Positions 15,343 through 26,638 are shown, counted from the first letter of the stretch. The stretch: DNA of 42,607 bases from Bacillaceae bacterium S4-13-56 (GCA_040191315.1 JAWJLM010000037.1:1-42607), one strand, 5' to 3'. Notes: generated by a model from the letters alone, not told the origin. Translations and numbers: made by a program.

Positions 15343-16259
15343 CGATTGTCTTCCTCCTTCCTCATCTGATTTCTTATTTGCATTTGATGACTAGGAAGGG
15401 ACTTTCCAACAGCTTCTTGAATAAAATCTGCTGCCTTCATGAGTTGGCTGGTCTGTATCCCCGTTTCAACCCCCATAGACTCTAGCATATGATTTAGGTC
15501 ATCCGTGGCCAGATTACCCGAGGCTCCTTTTGCGTAAGGGCACCCACCTAATCCACCAAGAGAGCTATCAAAGATGGTAAATCCCATTTCAAGCGCCGCC
15601 CATACATTTGCTAGTGCCATTCCTCGCGTATTATGAAAATGTAAGGCTATTTTTTCTTGAGGAATATATTTAGTGAGTTCGTATAAGACTTGCTGGACTT
15701 GTCTTGGATTCGCAACACCAATCGTATCTCCTAATGATAATTCATCGACTCCCATTTCTAGTAACCTCTCAGAAACCTTAACAACCTGAGAAACTGCTAC
15801 GTCACCATCATAGGGACAACCAAACACGGTAGAAACGTAGCCTCTAATATTTCTTCCTGTGGCTTTCCCCTCTTTGACGACCTCTTCTAACACAGAATAG
15901 GTCTCATCGATCGTCTTATTAATATTTCGTTTGTTATGTCCCTCACTGGCAGACATAAACACTGAAAACTCGTGAATAGGAGTGTCAAGCGCCCTTTCCA
16001 ACCCTTTTCGATTAGGAATAAGCGCTGCATAGGTTACATCGGGATGGGAAGGAAGATGTTTTACTACTTGTTCCGAATCTGCTAATTGTGGGATCCACTT
16101 TGGATGAACAAACGAAGTTACTTCTAAATAGCGCAAGCCAGTTTGAACTAACTTTTCAATCCATGCTATTTTTTGTTCCGTTGGAATAAGTTTTTTTTCA
16201 TTTTGTAGACCATCCCTTGGACCTACTTCTTTTATGAAAACTTCTTTTGGAAATGACAA
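15339..16259 (-). CDS. yngG: Hydroxymethylglutaryl-CoA lyase
   Basis: A 306-residue TIM-barrel lyase cleaving HMG-CoA to acetoacetate and acetyl-CoA, the last step of leucine degradation. Metal and substrate motifs are intact: EVGPRDGLQNEKK at the N-terminus, SLGDTIGVANP, HFHNTRGMALAN and the flexible catalytic loop GGLGGCPYAKGASGN carrying the conserved Cys. Start is TTG (16259) behind AGGGGAAGTGG. It lies 15 bases after the biotin-carrier gene. Confidence 0.9.
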   Translation of the reverse strand: MSFPKEVFIKEVGPRDGLQNEKKLIPTEQKIAWIEKLVQTGLRYLEVTSFVHPKWIPQLADSEQVVKHLPSHPDVTYAALIPNRKGLERALDTPIHEFSVFMSASEGHNKRNINKTIDETYSVLEEVVKEGKATGRNIRGYVSTVFGCPYDGDVAVSQVVKVSERLLEMGVDELSLGDTIGVANPRQVQQVLYELTKYIPQEKIALHFHNTRGMALANVWAALEMGFTIFDSSLGGLGGCPYAKGASGNLATDDLNHMLESMGVETGIQTSQLMKAADFIQEAVGKSLPSHQMQIRNQMRKEEDNR

Positions 16260-16274
16260 ACTTCCACTTCCCCT

Positions 16275-16493
16275 CTACTCTTCTTCCACAACGGCGATAA
16301 GGTCTCCCTCATTTACAAAATCTCCTTCTTTCACATAAAAGGTGGTCACCTTTCCTTTCACAGGAGTTGATATAGGAATCTCCATTTTCATAGACTCAAG
16401 AATAACAACATCCTGGCCAATATTAACCGTATCTCCTTCTGTCACTATCTTCTTCCATATACTACCTGCCATATTTGCAACTACATCAGCCAT
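16275..16493 (-). CDS. Stand-alone biotin carboxyl carrier protein
   Basis: A 72-residue biotinyl domain. The acceptor lysine is K36 in LESMKMEIPISTP, and the fold ends with VKEGDFVNEGDLIAVVEEE. It shuttles carboxybiotin between the biotin carboxylase and the carboxyltransferase; in many bacteria this domain is fused to the carboxylase, here it is free as in the B. subtilis yngHB gene. The ATG overlaps the end of the biotin carboxylase gene by 8 bases, ensuring balanced expression. Confidence 0.9.
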   Translation of the reverse strand: MADVVANMAGSIWKKIVTEGDTVNIGQDVVILESMKMEIPISTPVKGKVTTFYVKEGDFVNEGDLIAVVEEE

Positions 16494-17856
16494 GACTTAT
16501 ATCCATCCTTTCTTTTACTAGACTTGTTATTTGATAATCTTGTAGATAGGTGGTCCATGTAGACCCTTGTTTAAATTTCTCATGTTTTCCAATTACCTTT
16601 AGTAATGGCAAATTGGTTTTTATCCCTTCCACAACTGTATAATTTAATGCACTGTTCAATTTTTCTATTGCTTGTGACCTGTTTGAACCATGTACTATGA
16701 CTTTAGCAATCATTGGATCATAGTAGGGCGTCACTTTTGCACCTTCTTGAACTCCTGTGTCCACTCGAGAATCCTTAGAAAAAGATAACTTTGTGATTAA
16801 TCCAGGCGATGGATAAAAAGTAATCGGGTCCTCTGCATACACACGAACCTCTATGGAGTGCCCCTTTATTCTTAAGTCCCCTTGGCGGTATCTTAGTTCT
16901 TCACCAGCAGCTATTCTTAACTGCTCCTCCACCAAGTCAAGGCCCGTAATAAATTCTGTAACAGGATGCTCCACTTGAAGTCGTGTATTCATTTCTAAAA
17001 AATAGAAATTTTGTTCTGAATCTACTAAAAATTCGATAGTACCCGCATTCTGATAGCCAATATTTTGGGCTGCGATAACAGCTGCTTCTGCCATTCTCTC
17101 TCTCGTTTTTTCTGTTAAGAATGGAGAAGGAGCTTCCTCAAGGATTTTTTGATGTCTACGTTGAATGGAACATTCACGATCAAATAGGTGAATGACATTT
17201 CCATATCGGTCAGCCAAAATTTGAACTTCAATGTGTCTAGCATTTTCAAGCTTTTTCTCCATATACATAGTTCCATCTCCGAAAAACGCAGTGGACCTTC
17301 TTTGGTTCGATTCGAAGGCTTTTTTTAACTCTTCATTAGAATAAACAGTTTCCATCCCAATTCCACCGCCTCCGGCTGATGCTTTGATCATCACTGGGTA
17401 GCCAATGGATTGGGCTGCAAGTACAGCTTCATTTTCGTCTTTAATTCCATGAAATATCCCAGGTATAACAGGAAGTCCTGCAGCTTCCATAGTTTTCCTA
17501 GCCTCAATCTTGCTTCCCATTGTTCTTATGACCTCTGAGGTGGGACCAATAAACGTAACACCTGCTTCTGTACATTTTTTCGCAAAATCTGCATTTTCAC
17601 TTAATAAACCATAGCCTGGATGAATAGCGTCTACCTTCTCCTGTTTGGCTAGATCAATGATGGCATCCATCTTTAAATAGCTATCTTGGACACGAGAAGT
17701 TCCAATAAGGAACGCATCATCTGCTTCTTTTACAAAAGGCATCTCCGTATCTGCTTCCGAAAAAATTACTACAGTATGAATCCCTAGTCTTTTACACGTT
17801 TTTATAATTCGTGAAGCAATCTCTCCACGGTTTGCAATCAAAACTTTGTCAAACAA
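16486..17856 (-). CDS. Biotin carboxylase subunit (methylcrotonyl-CoA carboxylase alpha type)
   Basis: A 456-residue ATP-grasp biotin carboxylase. Recognisable parts are the N-terminal MFDKVLIANRGEIASRIIK, the glycine loop KASAGGGGIGM, the active-site EMNTRLQVEHPVTE and the C-terminal domain with RVYAED. It charges the biotin carrier encoded next. It is AccC-like in sequence, but its place inside the leucine operon marks it as the MCC subunit (B. subtilis yngH position) rather than the acetyl-CoA carboxylase. Start is TTG behind GGAGGGG. The acyl-CoA dehydrogenase gene ends 12 bases upstream. Confidence 0.88.
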   Translation of the reverse strand: MFDKVLIANRGEIASRIIKTCKRLGIHTVVIFSEADTEMPFVKEADDAFLIGTSRVQDSYLKMDAIIDLAKQEKVDAIHPGYGLLSENADFAKKCTEAGVTFIGPTSEVIRTMGSKIEARKTMEAAGLPVIPGIFHGIKDENEAVLAAQSIGYPVMIKASAGGGGIGMETVYSNEELKKAFESNQRRSTAFFGDGTMYMEKKLENARHIEVQILADRYGNVIHLFDRECSIQRRHQKILEEAPSPFLTEKTRERMAEAAVIAAQNIGYQNAGTIEFLVDSEQNFYFLEMNTRLQVEHPVTEFITGLDLVEEQLRIAAGEELRYRQGDLRIKGHSIEVRVYAEDPITFYPSPGLITKLSFSKDSRVDTGVQEGAKVTPYYDPMIAKVIVHGSNRSQAIEKLNSALNYTVVEGIKTNLPLLKVIGKHEKFKQGSTWTTYLQDYQITSLVKERMDISHG

Positions 17857-17868
17857 AAAAGACCCCTC

Positions 17869-19014
17869 CTACACACAACCTAATTGTCTTGAGATCACCA
17901 ATCTCTGAATCTCGGATGTTCCTTCCCCAATTTCTAATAGTTTGGCATCTCTCAACATCCGTTCCACTTCGTATTCCCGCATATACCCATAACCGCCATG
18001 GATCTGAATGGCTTGATTCGCGGTTCGAAAAGCAGCTTCTGAGGCGTAGAGTTTGGCAAAGGCTGCTTCTTTGGTAAAAGGCTTCCCTTGGTCTTTCAGC
18101 CATGCAGCTTTATGAACCATATTTCTTGCAAGTTCAACTTCCATTGCCATATCAGCCAATTTAAATTGAATAGCTTGAAAAGAGGAAATAGATTTCCCAA
18201 ACTGTTTCCGCTCTTTCGCATAAGCTAGAGCCTTTTCTAATGCACCTTGTGCTATGCCAACAGCGAGTGCACCTATGGAAATACGGCCTCCATCTAATGT
18301 GTAAAGAAATTGCTTAAATCCTTTTTGGGGATCTCCTAAGAGATTTTCCTTTGGAACTTTTACATTTTCTAAAATAATTTCCGTCGTATTCGATCCTCGG
18401 ACACCCATTTTGTCATAAGGAGCTGTTATCGTTAACCCCATTGTGTTTTTTGGTACGACAATAGCAGAGATTATATTCTTTCCCCGTTCATCTTTTCCAG
18501 TAACAGCTGTCACTGTAATGGTCCTAGCATAACTTGCATTTGTGATCCAGCATTTTTCTCCATTGATAATGTAATGATCATCCACTAATTCCGCCTTTGT
18601 TTGGGTCCCCCCAGCATCAGAACCTGCATTAGGTTCAGTCAAACCAAAAGAACCAAGAGCTTTCCCCTTAGCTAGCGGTATAAGATGCTCTTGCTTTTGC
18701 TCTTCTGTCCCAAAATAATAAATAGGTGATGCACCTAAACTTACAGCTGCAGCGTAACTCAGTCCCGTACTCCCACATACACGACCAATTTCTTCAACTG
18801 CTAGAGCATAGGTTAAAGTGTCCCCTCCTGAACCACCATATTTTTCAGGAAAAGGAATACCCATCAAACCAAGCTGACCCATCTGTTTAAAAATATCTTC
18901 TGGAAACATTGAGTCTCTATCAATTTCTACTGTTATGGGTCTAATTTTCTCCTCGGCAAAATTGTGAACCATTTCCCTTGTCATTTCCTGTTCCTTGGAC
19001 AATGTAAAATCCAT
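17869..19014 (-). CDS. yngJ: Acyl-CoA dehydrogenase (YngJ-like, branched/short-chain)
   Basis: A 381-residue FAD enzyme with the full three-domain fold. FAD/substrate motifs are FGLTEPNAGSDAGGT and CWITNASYA, and the C-terminal block is QIHGGYGYMREY. The expected catalytic base is the Glu of LEIGEGTSEIQR. Classical mammalian isovaleryl-CoA dehydrogenase has Ala at this place (IGAGTSE) and uses a different Glu, so this enzyme is of the short/branched-chain type even though its neighbours point to isovaleryl-CoA as substrate. It is the first structural gene after the TetR regulator; a TetR-type operator lies in the 57-base gap before its ATG. Confidence 0.86.
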   Translation of the reverse strand: MDFTLSKEQEMTREMVHNFAEEKIRPITVEIDRDSMFPEDIFKQMGQLGLMGIPFPEKYGGSGGDTLTYALAVEEIGRVCGSTGLSYAAAVSLGASPIYYFGTEEQKQEHLIPLAKGKALGSFGLTEPNAGSDAGGTQTKAELVDDHYIINGEKCWITNASYARTITVTAVTGKDERGKNIISAIVVPKNTMGLTITAPYDKMGVRGSNTTEIILENVKVPKENLLGDPQKGFKQFLYTLDGGRISIGALAVGIAQGALEKALAYAKERKQFGKSISSFQAIQFKLADMAMEVELARNMVHKAAWLKDQGKPFTKEAAFAKLYASEAAFRTANQAIQIHGGYGYMREYEVERMLRDAKLLEIGEGTSEIQRLVISRQLGCV

Positions 19015-19037
19015 AAACTTCCCCCTTTGTGAAGTGA

Positions 19038-19064
19038 ATTAGACCGACTGGTTGGTCGGTACAA
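19038..19064 (-). promoter_or_regulatory. TetR-type operator and candidate promoter before the acyl-CoA dehydrogenase
   Basis: Inverted repeat ACCGAC (19043-19048) and GTCGGT (19055-19060) with a 6-base centre, the common pattern for TetR-family regulators of acyl-CoA catabolism. On the minus strand it sits between TTGTAC (19059-19064) and TCTAAT (19038-19043), a possible -35/-10 pair with a short 15-base spacer. Binding by the adjacent TetR protein would block this promoter. Confidence 0.65.
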
Positions 19065-19071
19065 GCCATAG

Positions 19072-19695
19072 TCATGTGTCCTTTGTTAATAAATACCCCT
19101 TAGTTCTTGCTTCTCCTAGCATAGAAGAATGAACAACACTATGCAGAATGAAGTCCGTAAAAATATTTGCGATGTCCTCGATCGAATACTCCCCATTTTT
19201 TCGATACCATTTGTATGTCCAATTCACCATTCCTAAAATGGACATTACCGTTATATTAGCAGGGATTTCTTTTCTGAATTCTCCCCTTTGAATTCCTTCT
19301 TCGATCACTGTACGTAAAAGCAACCGGAACTGATCCCGCTTTTCTTTAATTTCTTCCTCATAGTCTGGTTTTAAGTAATTGCTTTCTTGATAAAAAACTG
19401 TAATATGTGGTTTATAAATATCAAACACTCTTACAAATACTTGGATAATCCCATACAACTGATCTAAAGGTCTTTCGTGTTTTTCAAAGGCATGATTGGC
19501 TTTTTCCAACACGTAAGTAATAAACGTATCGTGTATTTCAAAAAGCAAATCATCCTTTGATTGAAAATAGTGATAAAACCCCCCTTTTGATGTATTACAT
19601 GCCTTCACAATGTCATTAACACTTACCCCGTGATAGCCATGTTTTTCAAACAATTCAAGTGCTGCTTCCATAATTGCATCTCTTAGCTCTGCCAT
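19072..19695 (-). CDS. TetR/AcrR-family transcriptional regulator
   Basis: A 207-residue one-domain regulator. The N-terminal helix-turn-helix reads HGYHGVSVNDIVKACNTSKGGFYHYFQSKDDLL (about residues 20-50), typical of TetR; the C-terminal ligand domain is helical and ends near VVHSSMLGEA. It is the first gene of the leucine operon and most likely represses it, with an acyl-CoA intermediate as inducer (inference). The start at 19695 is preferred because GGCGGG lies 7 bases upstream; the TTG at 19701 would be too close. A promoter with an overlapping cre site lies upstream. Confidence 0.85.
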   Translation of the reverse strand: MAELRDAIMEAALELFEKHGYHGVSVNDIVKACNTSKGGFYHYFQSKDDLLFEIHDTFITYVLEKANHAFEKHERPLDQLYGIIQVFVRVFDIYKPHITVFYQESNYLKPDYEEEIKEKRDQFRLLLRTVIEEGIQRGEFRKEIPANITVMSILGMVNWTYKWYRKNGEYSIEDIANIFTDFILHSVVHSSMLGEARTKGYLLTKDT

Positions 19696-19750
19696 TTCCA
19701 ATCCCGCCTAACACTTTTCACCATTGACACAGTTTATAAAAATGAAACTT

Positions 19751-19793
19751 TGTAATCGCTTACATAATAACATAAAGTTCTGAAAATTGTAAA
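19751..19793 (-). promoter_or_regulatory. SigA-type promoter with perfect cre site before the TetR gene
   Basis: On the minus strand TTTACA (19788-19793), an 18-base spacer and TATTAT (19764-19769) form a good promoter. TGTAATCGCTTACA (19751-19764) matches the CcpA cre consensus TGWNANCGNTNWCA at every fixed base and overlaps the last base of the -10 box and the start point. This is a standard repression position, so the whole operon is probably shut off by carbon catabolite repression. Confidence 0.72.
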
Positions 19794-19860
19794 TTCCAAA
19801 CGTATTTTTGGTATAAAAACAAATCCACGATTAATCAATTTCATATTTTCAGGTATAGAA

Positions 19861-19887
19861 AAACCCTCTTGCTCTCCAAAAGGGTTT
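19861..19887 (-). terminator. Terminator of the sulfurtransferase gene
   Basis: The stem AAACCCT (19861-19867) pairs with AGGGTTT (19881-19887); on the minus strand it is followed by TTCTATACC. It also separates this unit from the TetR promoter. Confidence 0.65.
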
Positions 19888-19895
19888 GTAAATAT

Positions 19896-20738
19896 TTAAT
19901 TTATTTCATTGACAACAGGGTTGTCTTTATAACTAATCCAGTCGCTCCAACTTCCTGCATATAATTTAGGATTAGCACCAATTGAATCAAGCGCTAAAAA
20001 GTTCACACAGGCAGTGACACCAGAGCCACAATAAACTATAATTTCCTTATCTAGATTTCTGTATATCCCGAGGCCTTTTTCTTGTTCTTCTTGTGATTTC
20101 CAGCGTCCTTCTTTGGTGATTCTGTTTTGCCAATCTTCATTTTTAGCACTAGGTATATGTCCGGCGATAGGATCGATATTTTCATTTTTCCCTTGATAGC
20201 GGTCATTCGACCTAGAATCTATGAACAAGACGTCCTTGTTATTTATAGATTGTTTCACATAATTCATTGAAACTAACATCTGATCTTGGATATTCGGTTC
20301 AAAATGTGTAAGTATAGGTTTTCTTATTTCAGCAGACACTGGATATCCTTTTCTTTTCCAATTCGTATAATTCTCCTCTAGTACGTACACTTTCTCATGC
20401 CCAAGGTATTTTAGCAGCCACCAAAGTCTTGATGCCATTGCTCCTCCCTGATCATCATAAGCCACCACTATTTTTGTTTGATCTATGCCCGCTCGACTAA
20501 ATATCTGTACTAGATTTTCTATAGCAGGAAGGGGATGTCTGCCTCCGTGCTCTGAAACAGGGGCTGACAAATCCTTTTCTAAATCGAAATAAATAGAGCC
20601 TGAAATATGGTCTTGCAAATAATCATCATATCCCTTCTTGGGGTTTCCTAATTGAAAACGGCAATCGACAACTACCAAATTAGGATCTTTTATATGTTTG
20701 TTTAGCCAATCAAGACCAACTAAATTTTTAATAGACAC
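19896..20738 (-). CDS. Sulfurtransferase with two rhodanese domains (3-mercaptopyruvate type)
   Basis: A 280-residue protein with an inactive N-terminal and an active C-terminal rhodanese domain. The catalytic Cys is C237 in VYCGSGVTACVNFLAL; the CGSGVTA loop is typical of 3-mercaptopyruvate sulfurtransferase (SseA), while thiosulfate sulfurtransferases usually have CRKGVT. It should move sulfane sulfur to thiols or cyanide in the cytoplasm. Start is GTG at 20738 with AAAGGAGG 9 bases upstream. It lies 22 bases after the CAP-domain gene on the same strand and may be co-transcribed with it. Confidence 0.85.
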   Translation of the reverse strand: MSIKNLVGLDWLNKHIKDPNLVVVDCRFQLGNPKKGYDDYLQDHISGSIYFDLEKDLSAPVSEHGGRHPLPAIENLVQIFSRAGIDQTKIVVAYDDQGGAMASRLWWLLKYLGHEKVYVLEENYTNWKRKGYPVSAEIRKPILTHFEPNIQDQMLVSMNYVKQSINNKDVLFIDSRSNDRYQGKNENIDPIAGHIPSAKNEDWQNRITKEGRWKSQEEQEKGLGIYRNLDKEIIVYCGSGVTACVNFLALDSIGANPKLYAGSWSDWISYKDNPVVNEIN

Positions 20739-20760
20739 AGGACTTAACCTCCTTTTTTAG

Positions 20761-21882
20761 TTACCTCGTATAAAAATTCTCGGTAAAGTAAGGTTGATCG
20801 TCTTCACTAAAAGCAACTCCTACTCCGAGCAAGCGAAAATCAGGTTGAAGAATATTTTTTCGATGGCCCTCTGAATTCATTAGACCCTCGTGGGCAAAAA
20901 TGCTACTCGTTTGGCCAGCAGCTAGATTTTCTCCAGCCATCCGATAGTCAATACCATCCTCATCCATTCGATCAAAAGGTGATTGACCTGCAAGATTGGT
21001 ATGTCCAAAAAAATTGTTTTCCGCCATGTCCCGACTATGATCAACAGCAGTTTCTTTAACCATATCGTCCCATTCGAGAATCGTTAAACCATGGTTGACT
21101 CTTGTAGCGTTAGTGACATCAAATAATTGGTAAGCAAATGCCTCGGCCAATTCAGAGCTACCTACTCCATATATCCCATCTTTCTTAAGTTCCAAGTCTT
21201 TATCGATAATTTGAATGGCGGTCACGGTGTTATTTTCATGTTTATCATAAAAAATGGTGACATAATTCCCATTCATTTCATATAGGTCATATTCTCCGTT
21301 GTTTTGAGTCTGGTAGATCGTCCATCCTTTTTTTATTCCTTCTAGTGGCTCTCCAAATTCCGCACGAACCTGATCTTTGAGGGTATTTAATGTAATGCCT
21401 ACAGAGGATGCTATTAAATCCTGATTGGTATACAATGCAACTACGTTTTCTTTAGAATCAAAGGCTACCATTACAAAGTTCTGATAGCTTTCGTGATAGG
21501 TTCTCCAATGAACTTCATATCCATTTAAACCTACACGTTTAGGAGACCCTAAGACTGCTTCTACCTCATCAAGACTGTCTCCTATTTGAATATTGTAAAC
21601 AGAAAAAGTTTGCTCAACAGGATTTAACAGCTGTGGTTTCTTTATATTTTGAAACCTTGACTCATCTACTTGCTCATTCAAGGTCCCTTTCAATTCAGAG
21701 GTCCAAAATTGTAAATTTGTAAAAAACTTGTTAAGAGTTTCAGGTATATTACTTTCTTCCATTTCCGTCTGGATTGTTCCGATAAAAGATTCTGGATCTG
21801 CCTCTTTTACTTTCTCTTGAATCCTAGGATACATAAAAAACAAGATAGCTAGGAGAATGATCGTTAAAAGAAATTTTCTCAT
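20761..21882 (-). CDS. YlbC-like CAP-domain protein with CAP-associated N-terminal domain
   Basis: A 373-residue exported or membrane-anchored protein. An N-terminal hydrophobic segment (residues 3-18, no lipobox) is followed by a CAP-associated domain with two similar halves, IQIGDSLDEVEAVLGSP and ITLNTLKDQVRAEFGEP. The C-terminal CAP/SCP domain (about 250-373) carries FFGHTNLAGQSPFDRM, AGENLAAGQ, NSEGHRKNIL and LLGVGVAF. The architecture is that of B. subtilis YlbC, whose function is unknown. The ATG has GGAGGG five bases upstream. Confidence 0.82.
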   Translation of the reverse strand: MRKFLLTIILLAILFFMYPRIQEKVKEADPESFIGTIQTEMEESNIPETLNKFFTNLQFWTSELKGTLNEQVDESRFQNIKKPQLLNPVEQTFSVYNIQIGDSLDEVEAVLGSPKRVGLNGYEVHWRTYHESYQNFVMVAFDSKENVVALYTNQDLIASSVGITLNTLKDQVRAEFGEPLEGIKKGWTIYQTQNNGEYDLYEMNGNYVTIFYDKHENNTVTAIQIIDKDLELKKDGIYGVGSSELAEAFAYQLFDVTNATRVNHGLTILEWDDMVKETAVDHSRDMAENNFFGHTNLAGQSPFDRMDEDGIDYRMAGENLAAGQTSSIFAHEGLMNSEGHRKNILQPDFRLLGVGVAFSEDDQPYFTENFYTR

Positions 21883-21969
21883 ATAGTCCCTCCATTCCCA
21901 CTATCATCCTTTCCATTTTCTCACCAAATTAATGAAAAAACAATAAAAACTGGATTTACAGAGTAATAA

Positions 21970-22004
21970 AGCATGTGACTTCTTCCTAGAAGAAATCACA
22001 TGCT
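21970..22004 (-). terminator. Terminator of the parE-parC operon
   Basis: A 16-base stem (21970-21985 with 21989-22004) with one mismatch and a 3-base loop, just beyond the parC stop. The minus-strand T tract is short (TTTATT). Confidence 0.7.
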
Positions 22005-22027
22005 GTCCATTAGTTTAGATCATCTAC

Positions 22028-24475
22028 TCATTCTTTTTCACTAAAAGGCTGATTATAAATGGCTTCTTTCCAAGACCGAATTACAGGTCCTGTTTCATCC
22101 GTATCCATGATAAAGCTTCCATTACTATATCGATCACTATGCCTCAATTCCATAGGGTCAACAGTAACTCTTGTCCCATTTTCACTTTCTACAAATATTG
22201 CTTCGTGTGAAGAAACAACAAACAATTGAACCACTCGATGAGGATTGCGTTTTAATTCTCTCAACATGACAACCCCACGGTTAGCACGGGTCGTTTTTTC
22301 AAATTCACTAATCTTCATTCGTTTTACTGAACCGCGATTGGTCAACAAAAATAGATTCGGGGAAGATAAATCATCAAATAGTTGCCCGCTAACGATTGCA
22401 TCCCCATCCTTGAGATTCATTGCTTTTACACCTGCTGCTCTTAGTCCAACAGAGTTGACTTCCGATTCGTGGAACCAAAGCCCATATCCGTTGTAAGTAG
22501 CTAAAAAGACATCTGAATTCCCATCAGATAACCAAACATTTATAACCTCATCATTCCCTTTAAGATTTATTGCTGCTAAAGGTTTTGAATATCTTTGAGC
22601 ATGATACAAGGAAAGTTCACTTCTTTTTATCATTCCCTTTTTGGTAACAAAGACTAAGTATTTCTTCTCCTCGAAGGAACGAACCGGAATCGAATCAATG
22701 ATGACTTCATCTTTATCGATTGGCACTACATTGGCAATATGTTGCCCCATATCCTTCCAGCGAATATCTGGCAATTCATGAACAGGAACAAATAAATAAT
22801 TTCCTTTATTCGTGAATAAAAGAATATTATCTGTTGTATTGATTTCAAGAAGATTCAACAAATAGTCACCTTCTTTCATAGCAAATTCCTCGCCATTTGA
22901 GGCTTGATACGAACGAAGACTTGTACGTTTTATATATCCTTCTTTTGTAACCGAAACCAGAACATCCTCACTTGCAATCATAGCTTCTAAATTAATTTTT
23001 AATTCTTCAATTTCATTTTCTATATGCGTTAGCCTTGGGCCTTCATACTTTTTCTTTAACTCTTTTAAATCCTTTTTAATAACTGAAAACAGCTTTTTCT
23101 CATCAGATAAAACAGTTTCAAGTTCTTTTATTTTGTTTGCCAGCTCTTTTCCTTCTTTTTGTAGGGCTGTAATATCAGTATTCGTTAAGCGATAAAGTTG
23201 CAATGTAACAATAGATTCTGCTTGTGGATCTGTAAACTGGTAAAGGTCTTGTAATCTTTGTTTGGCATCTCCTTTATCCTTGGAAGCACGAATGGTTGCA
23301 ATGACTTCGTCTAAGATGGAGATCGCCTTAATAAGACCTTCCACAATATGCTCGCGTTCTTTCGCTTTTCTCAACTCGAATTTTGACTGTCTAGTGAGTA
23401 CTTCTTTCTGGTGGTCAATGTAAGCATCTAAAAAATCTGCAAGAGACATAACTTTTGGACGCTTATTATGAATAGCCACCATATTAAAGTTATAGGAAAT
23501 TTGTAGATCGGTATTTTTGTATAGGTAGTTTAAAACGCTTTGACTATCTGCGTCTTTTTTTAGTTCGATCACGATTCTTAATCCTGTTCGATCTGTTTCA
23601 TCTCTGACTTCAGCCATTCCCTCAACTTTACGATCAAGGCGTAACTCGTCCATCCTTTTTACGAGATTTGCTTTATTGACATCGTAAGGAATTTCATCAA
23701 TTACAATTTGCTCTTTATTTCCTTTAATAGATTCAATCGTAGCTTTCCCTCGTAGTATGATCCGACCTTTTCCAGTACTATAAGCGTTTTTGATCCCTTC
23801 AATTCCTTGGATTATACCACCTGTTGGAAAATCTGGTCCTTTAATCACTGTCATAAGGTCATCTATAGTTGATTCAGGATGATCAATTCTCATGATTACC
23901 CCATCAATTACCTCTCCTAAGTGGTGTGGAGGGATATCTGTTGCATAACCAGCTGATATTCCAGTTGATCCATTAATTAATAGATGTGGAACTTTAGAGG
24001 GGAGAACAACAGGTTCTTTATCCGTATCGTCAAAATTCTCCACAAAATCAACAGTTTCTTTATCAATATCTCGTAGCAATTCAGAAGCAAAACTAGAAAG
24101 TCTAGCTTCCGTATAACGCATGGCTGCAGGGGGGTCTCCATCAATAGATCCATTGTTACCATGCATTTCAATAAGGACATTCCGCACCTTCCATTCCTGA
24201 CTCATACGAACCATAGCTTCATATACAGATGAATCCCCGTGGGGATGATAGTTACCAATTACATTACCCACGGTTTTTGCTGATTTACGAAAAGGCTTGT
24301 CATGAGTATTTCTTTCGCGGTGCATTGCATAAAGAATACGACGTTGTACCGGCTTTAATCCATCCCGTGCATCAGGTAATGCACGATCTTGGATAATGTA
24401 TTTACTATATCGTCCAAATCGATCGCCTATGACTTCTTCTAAAGGCAAATCGAGATATTTTTCTGGTCCTACCAA
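22028..24475 (-). CDS. parC: DNA topoisomerase IV subunit A
   Basis: An 815-residue type IIA topoisomerase A subunit that decatenates replicated chromosomes with ParE. The active-site tyrosine is Y121 in [11 protein letters not shown]. The quinolone-determining region [14 protein letters not shown] has Ser82 and Glu86, the susceptible-type residues (equivalent to S80/E84 of S. aureus GrlA). The C-terminal beta-pinwheel repeats run from about residue 495. The start [30 protein letters not shown] matches ParC/GrlA rather than GyrA. The TTG start is preceded by GAGGAGG. It follows parE by 15 bases. Confidence 0.95.
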   Translation of the reverse strand: MVGPEKYLDLPLEEVIGDRFGRYSKYIIQDRALPDARDGLKPVQRRILYAMHRERNTHDKPFRKSAKTVGNVIGNYHPHGDSSVYEAMVRMSQEWKVRNVLIEMHGNNGSIDGDPPAAMRYTEARLSSFASELLRDIDKETVDFVENFDDTDKEPVVLPSKVPHLLINGSTGISAGYATDIPPHHLGEVIDGVIMRIDHPESTIDDLMTVIKGPDFPTGGIIQGIEGIKNAYSTGKGRIILRGKATIESIKGNKEQIVIDEIPYDVNKANLVKRMDELRLDRKVEGMAEVRDETDRTGLRIVIELKKDADSQSVLNYLYKNTDLQISYNFNMVAIHNKRPKVMSLADFLDAYIDHQKEVLTRQSKFELRKAKEREHIVEGLIKAISILDEVIATIRASKDKGDAKQRLQDLYQFTDPQAESIVTLQLYRLTNTDITALQKEGKELANKIKELETVLSDEKKLFSVIKKDLKELKKKYEGPRLTHIENEIEELKINLEAMIASEDVLVSVTKEGYIKRTSLRSYQASNGEEFAMKEGDYLLNLLEINTTDNILLFTNKGNYLFVPVHELPDIRWKDMGQHIANVVPIDKDEVIIDSIPVRSFEEKKYLVFVTKKGMIKRSELSLYHAQRYSKPLAAINLKGNDEVINVWLSDGNSDVFLATYNGYGLWFHESEVNSVGLRAAGVKAMNLKDGDAIVSGQLFDDLSSPNLFLLTNRGSVKRMKISEFEKTTRANRGVVMLRELKRNPHRVVQLFVVSSHEAIFVESENGTRVTVDPMELRHSDRYSNGSFIMDTDETGPVIRSWKEAIYNQPFSEKE

Positions 24476-24490
24476 AAGTTGTTCCTCCTC

Positions 24491-26467
<1,977 letters not shown>

Positions 26468-26477
26468 CTATAGTTAT

Positions 26478-26506
26478 ATCTTAGAACAGTTGTTCTGTTA
26501 TGTAAA
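26478..26506 (-). promoter_or_regulatory. parE promoter with LexA-like (SOS) box in the spacer
   Basis: On the minus strand: TTTACA (26501-26506), a 17-base spacer, TAAGAT (26478-26483). The spacer contains GAAC-AACT-GTTC, a perfect half-site pair of the Bacillus LexA box (consensus CGAAC-N4-GTTCG); only the outermost C and G are A and T here. The position between -35 and -10 is typical for LexA repression. Confidence 0.55.
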
Positions 26507-26616
26507 TCGAGTTTCTTATGCTTCTCCTATTTTAGCTATTTTATGCTAGGAATCCAAACCCTTTTTCTATAATTCCAAATAATTCTTGTAATTAGGATTC
26601 GAATTCAAAAGGAAAA

Positions 26617-26638
26617 ATCCCTGCTTAAAAGCAAGGAT
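26617..26638 (-). terminator. Terminator of the CoA-binding protein gene
   Basis: ATCCCTGCTT (26617-26626) pairs with AAGCAAGGAT (26629-26638) with one mismatch; on the minus strand TTTTTCC follows. Confidence 0.75.
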
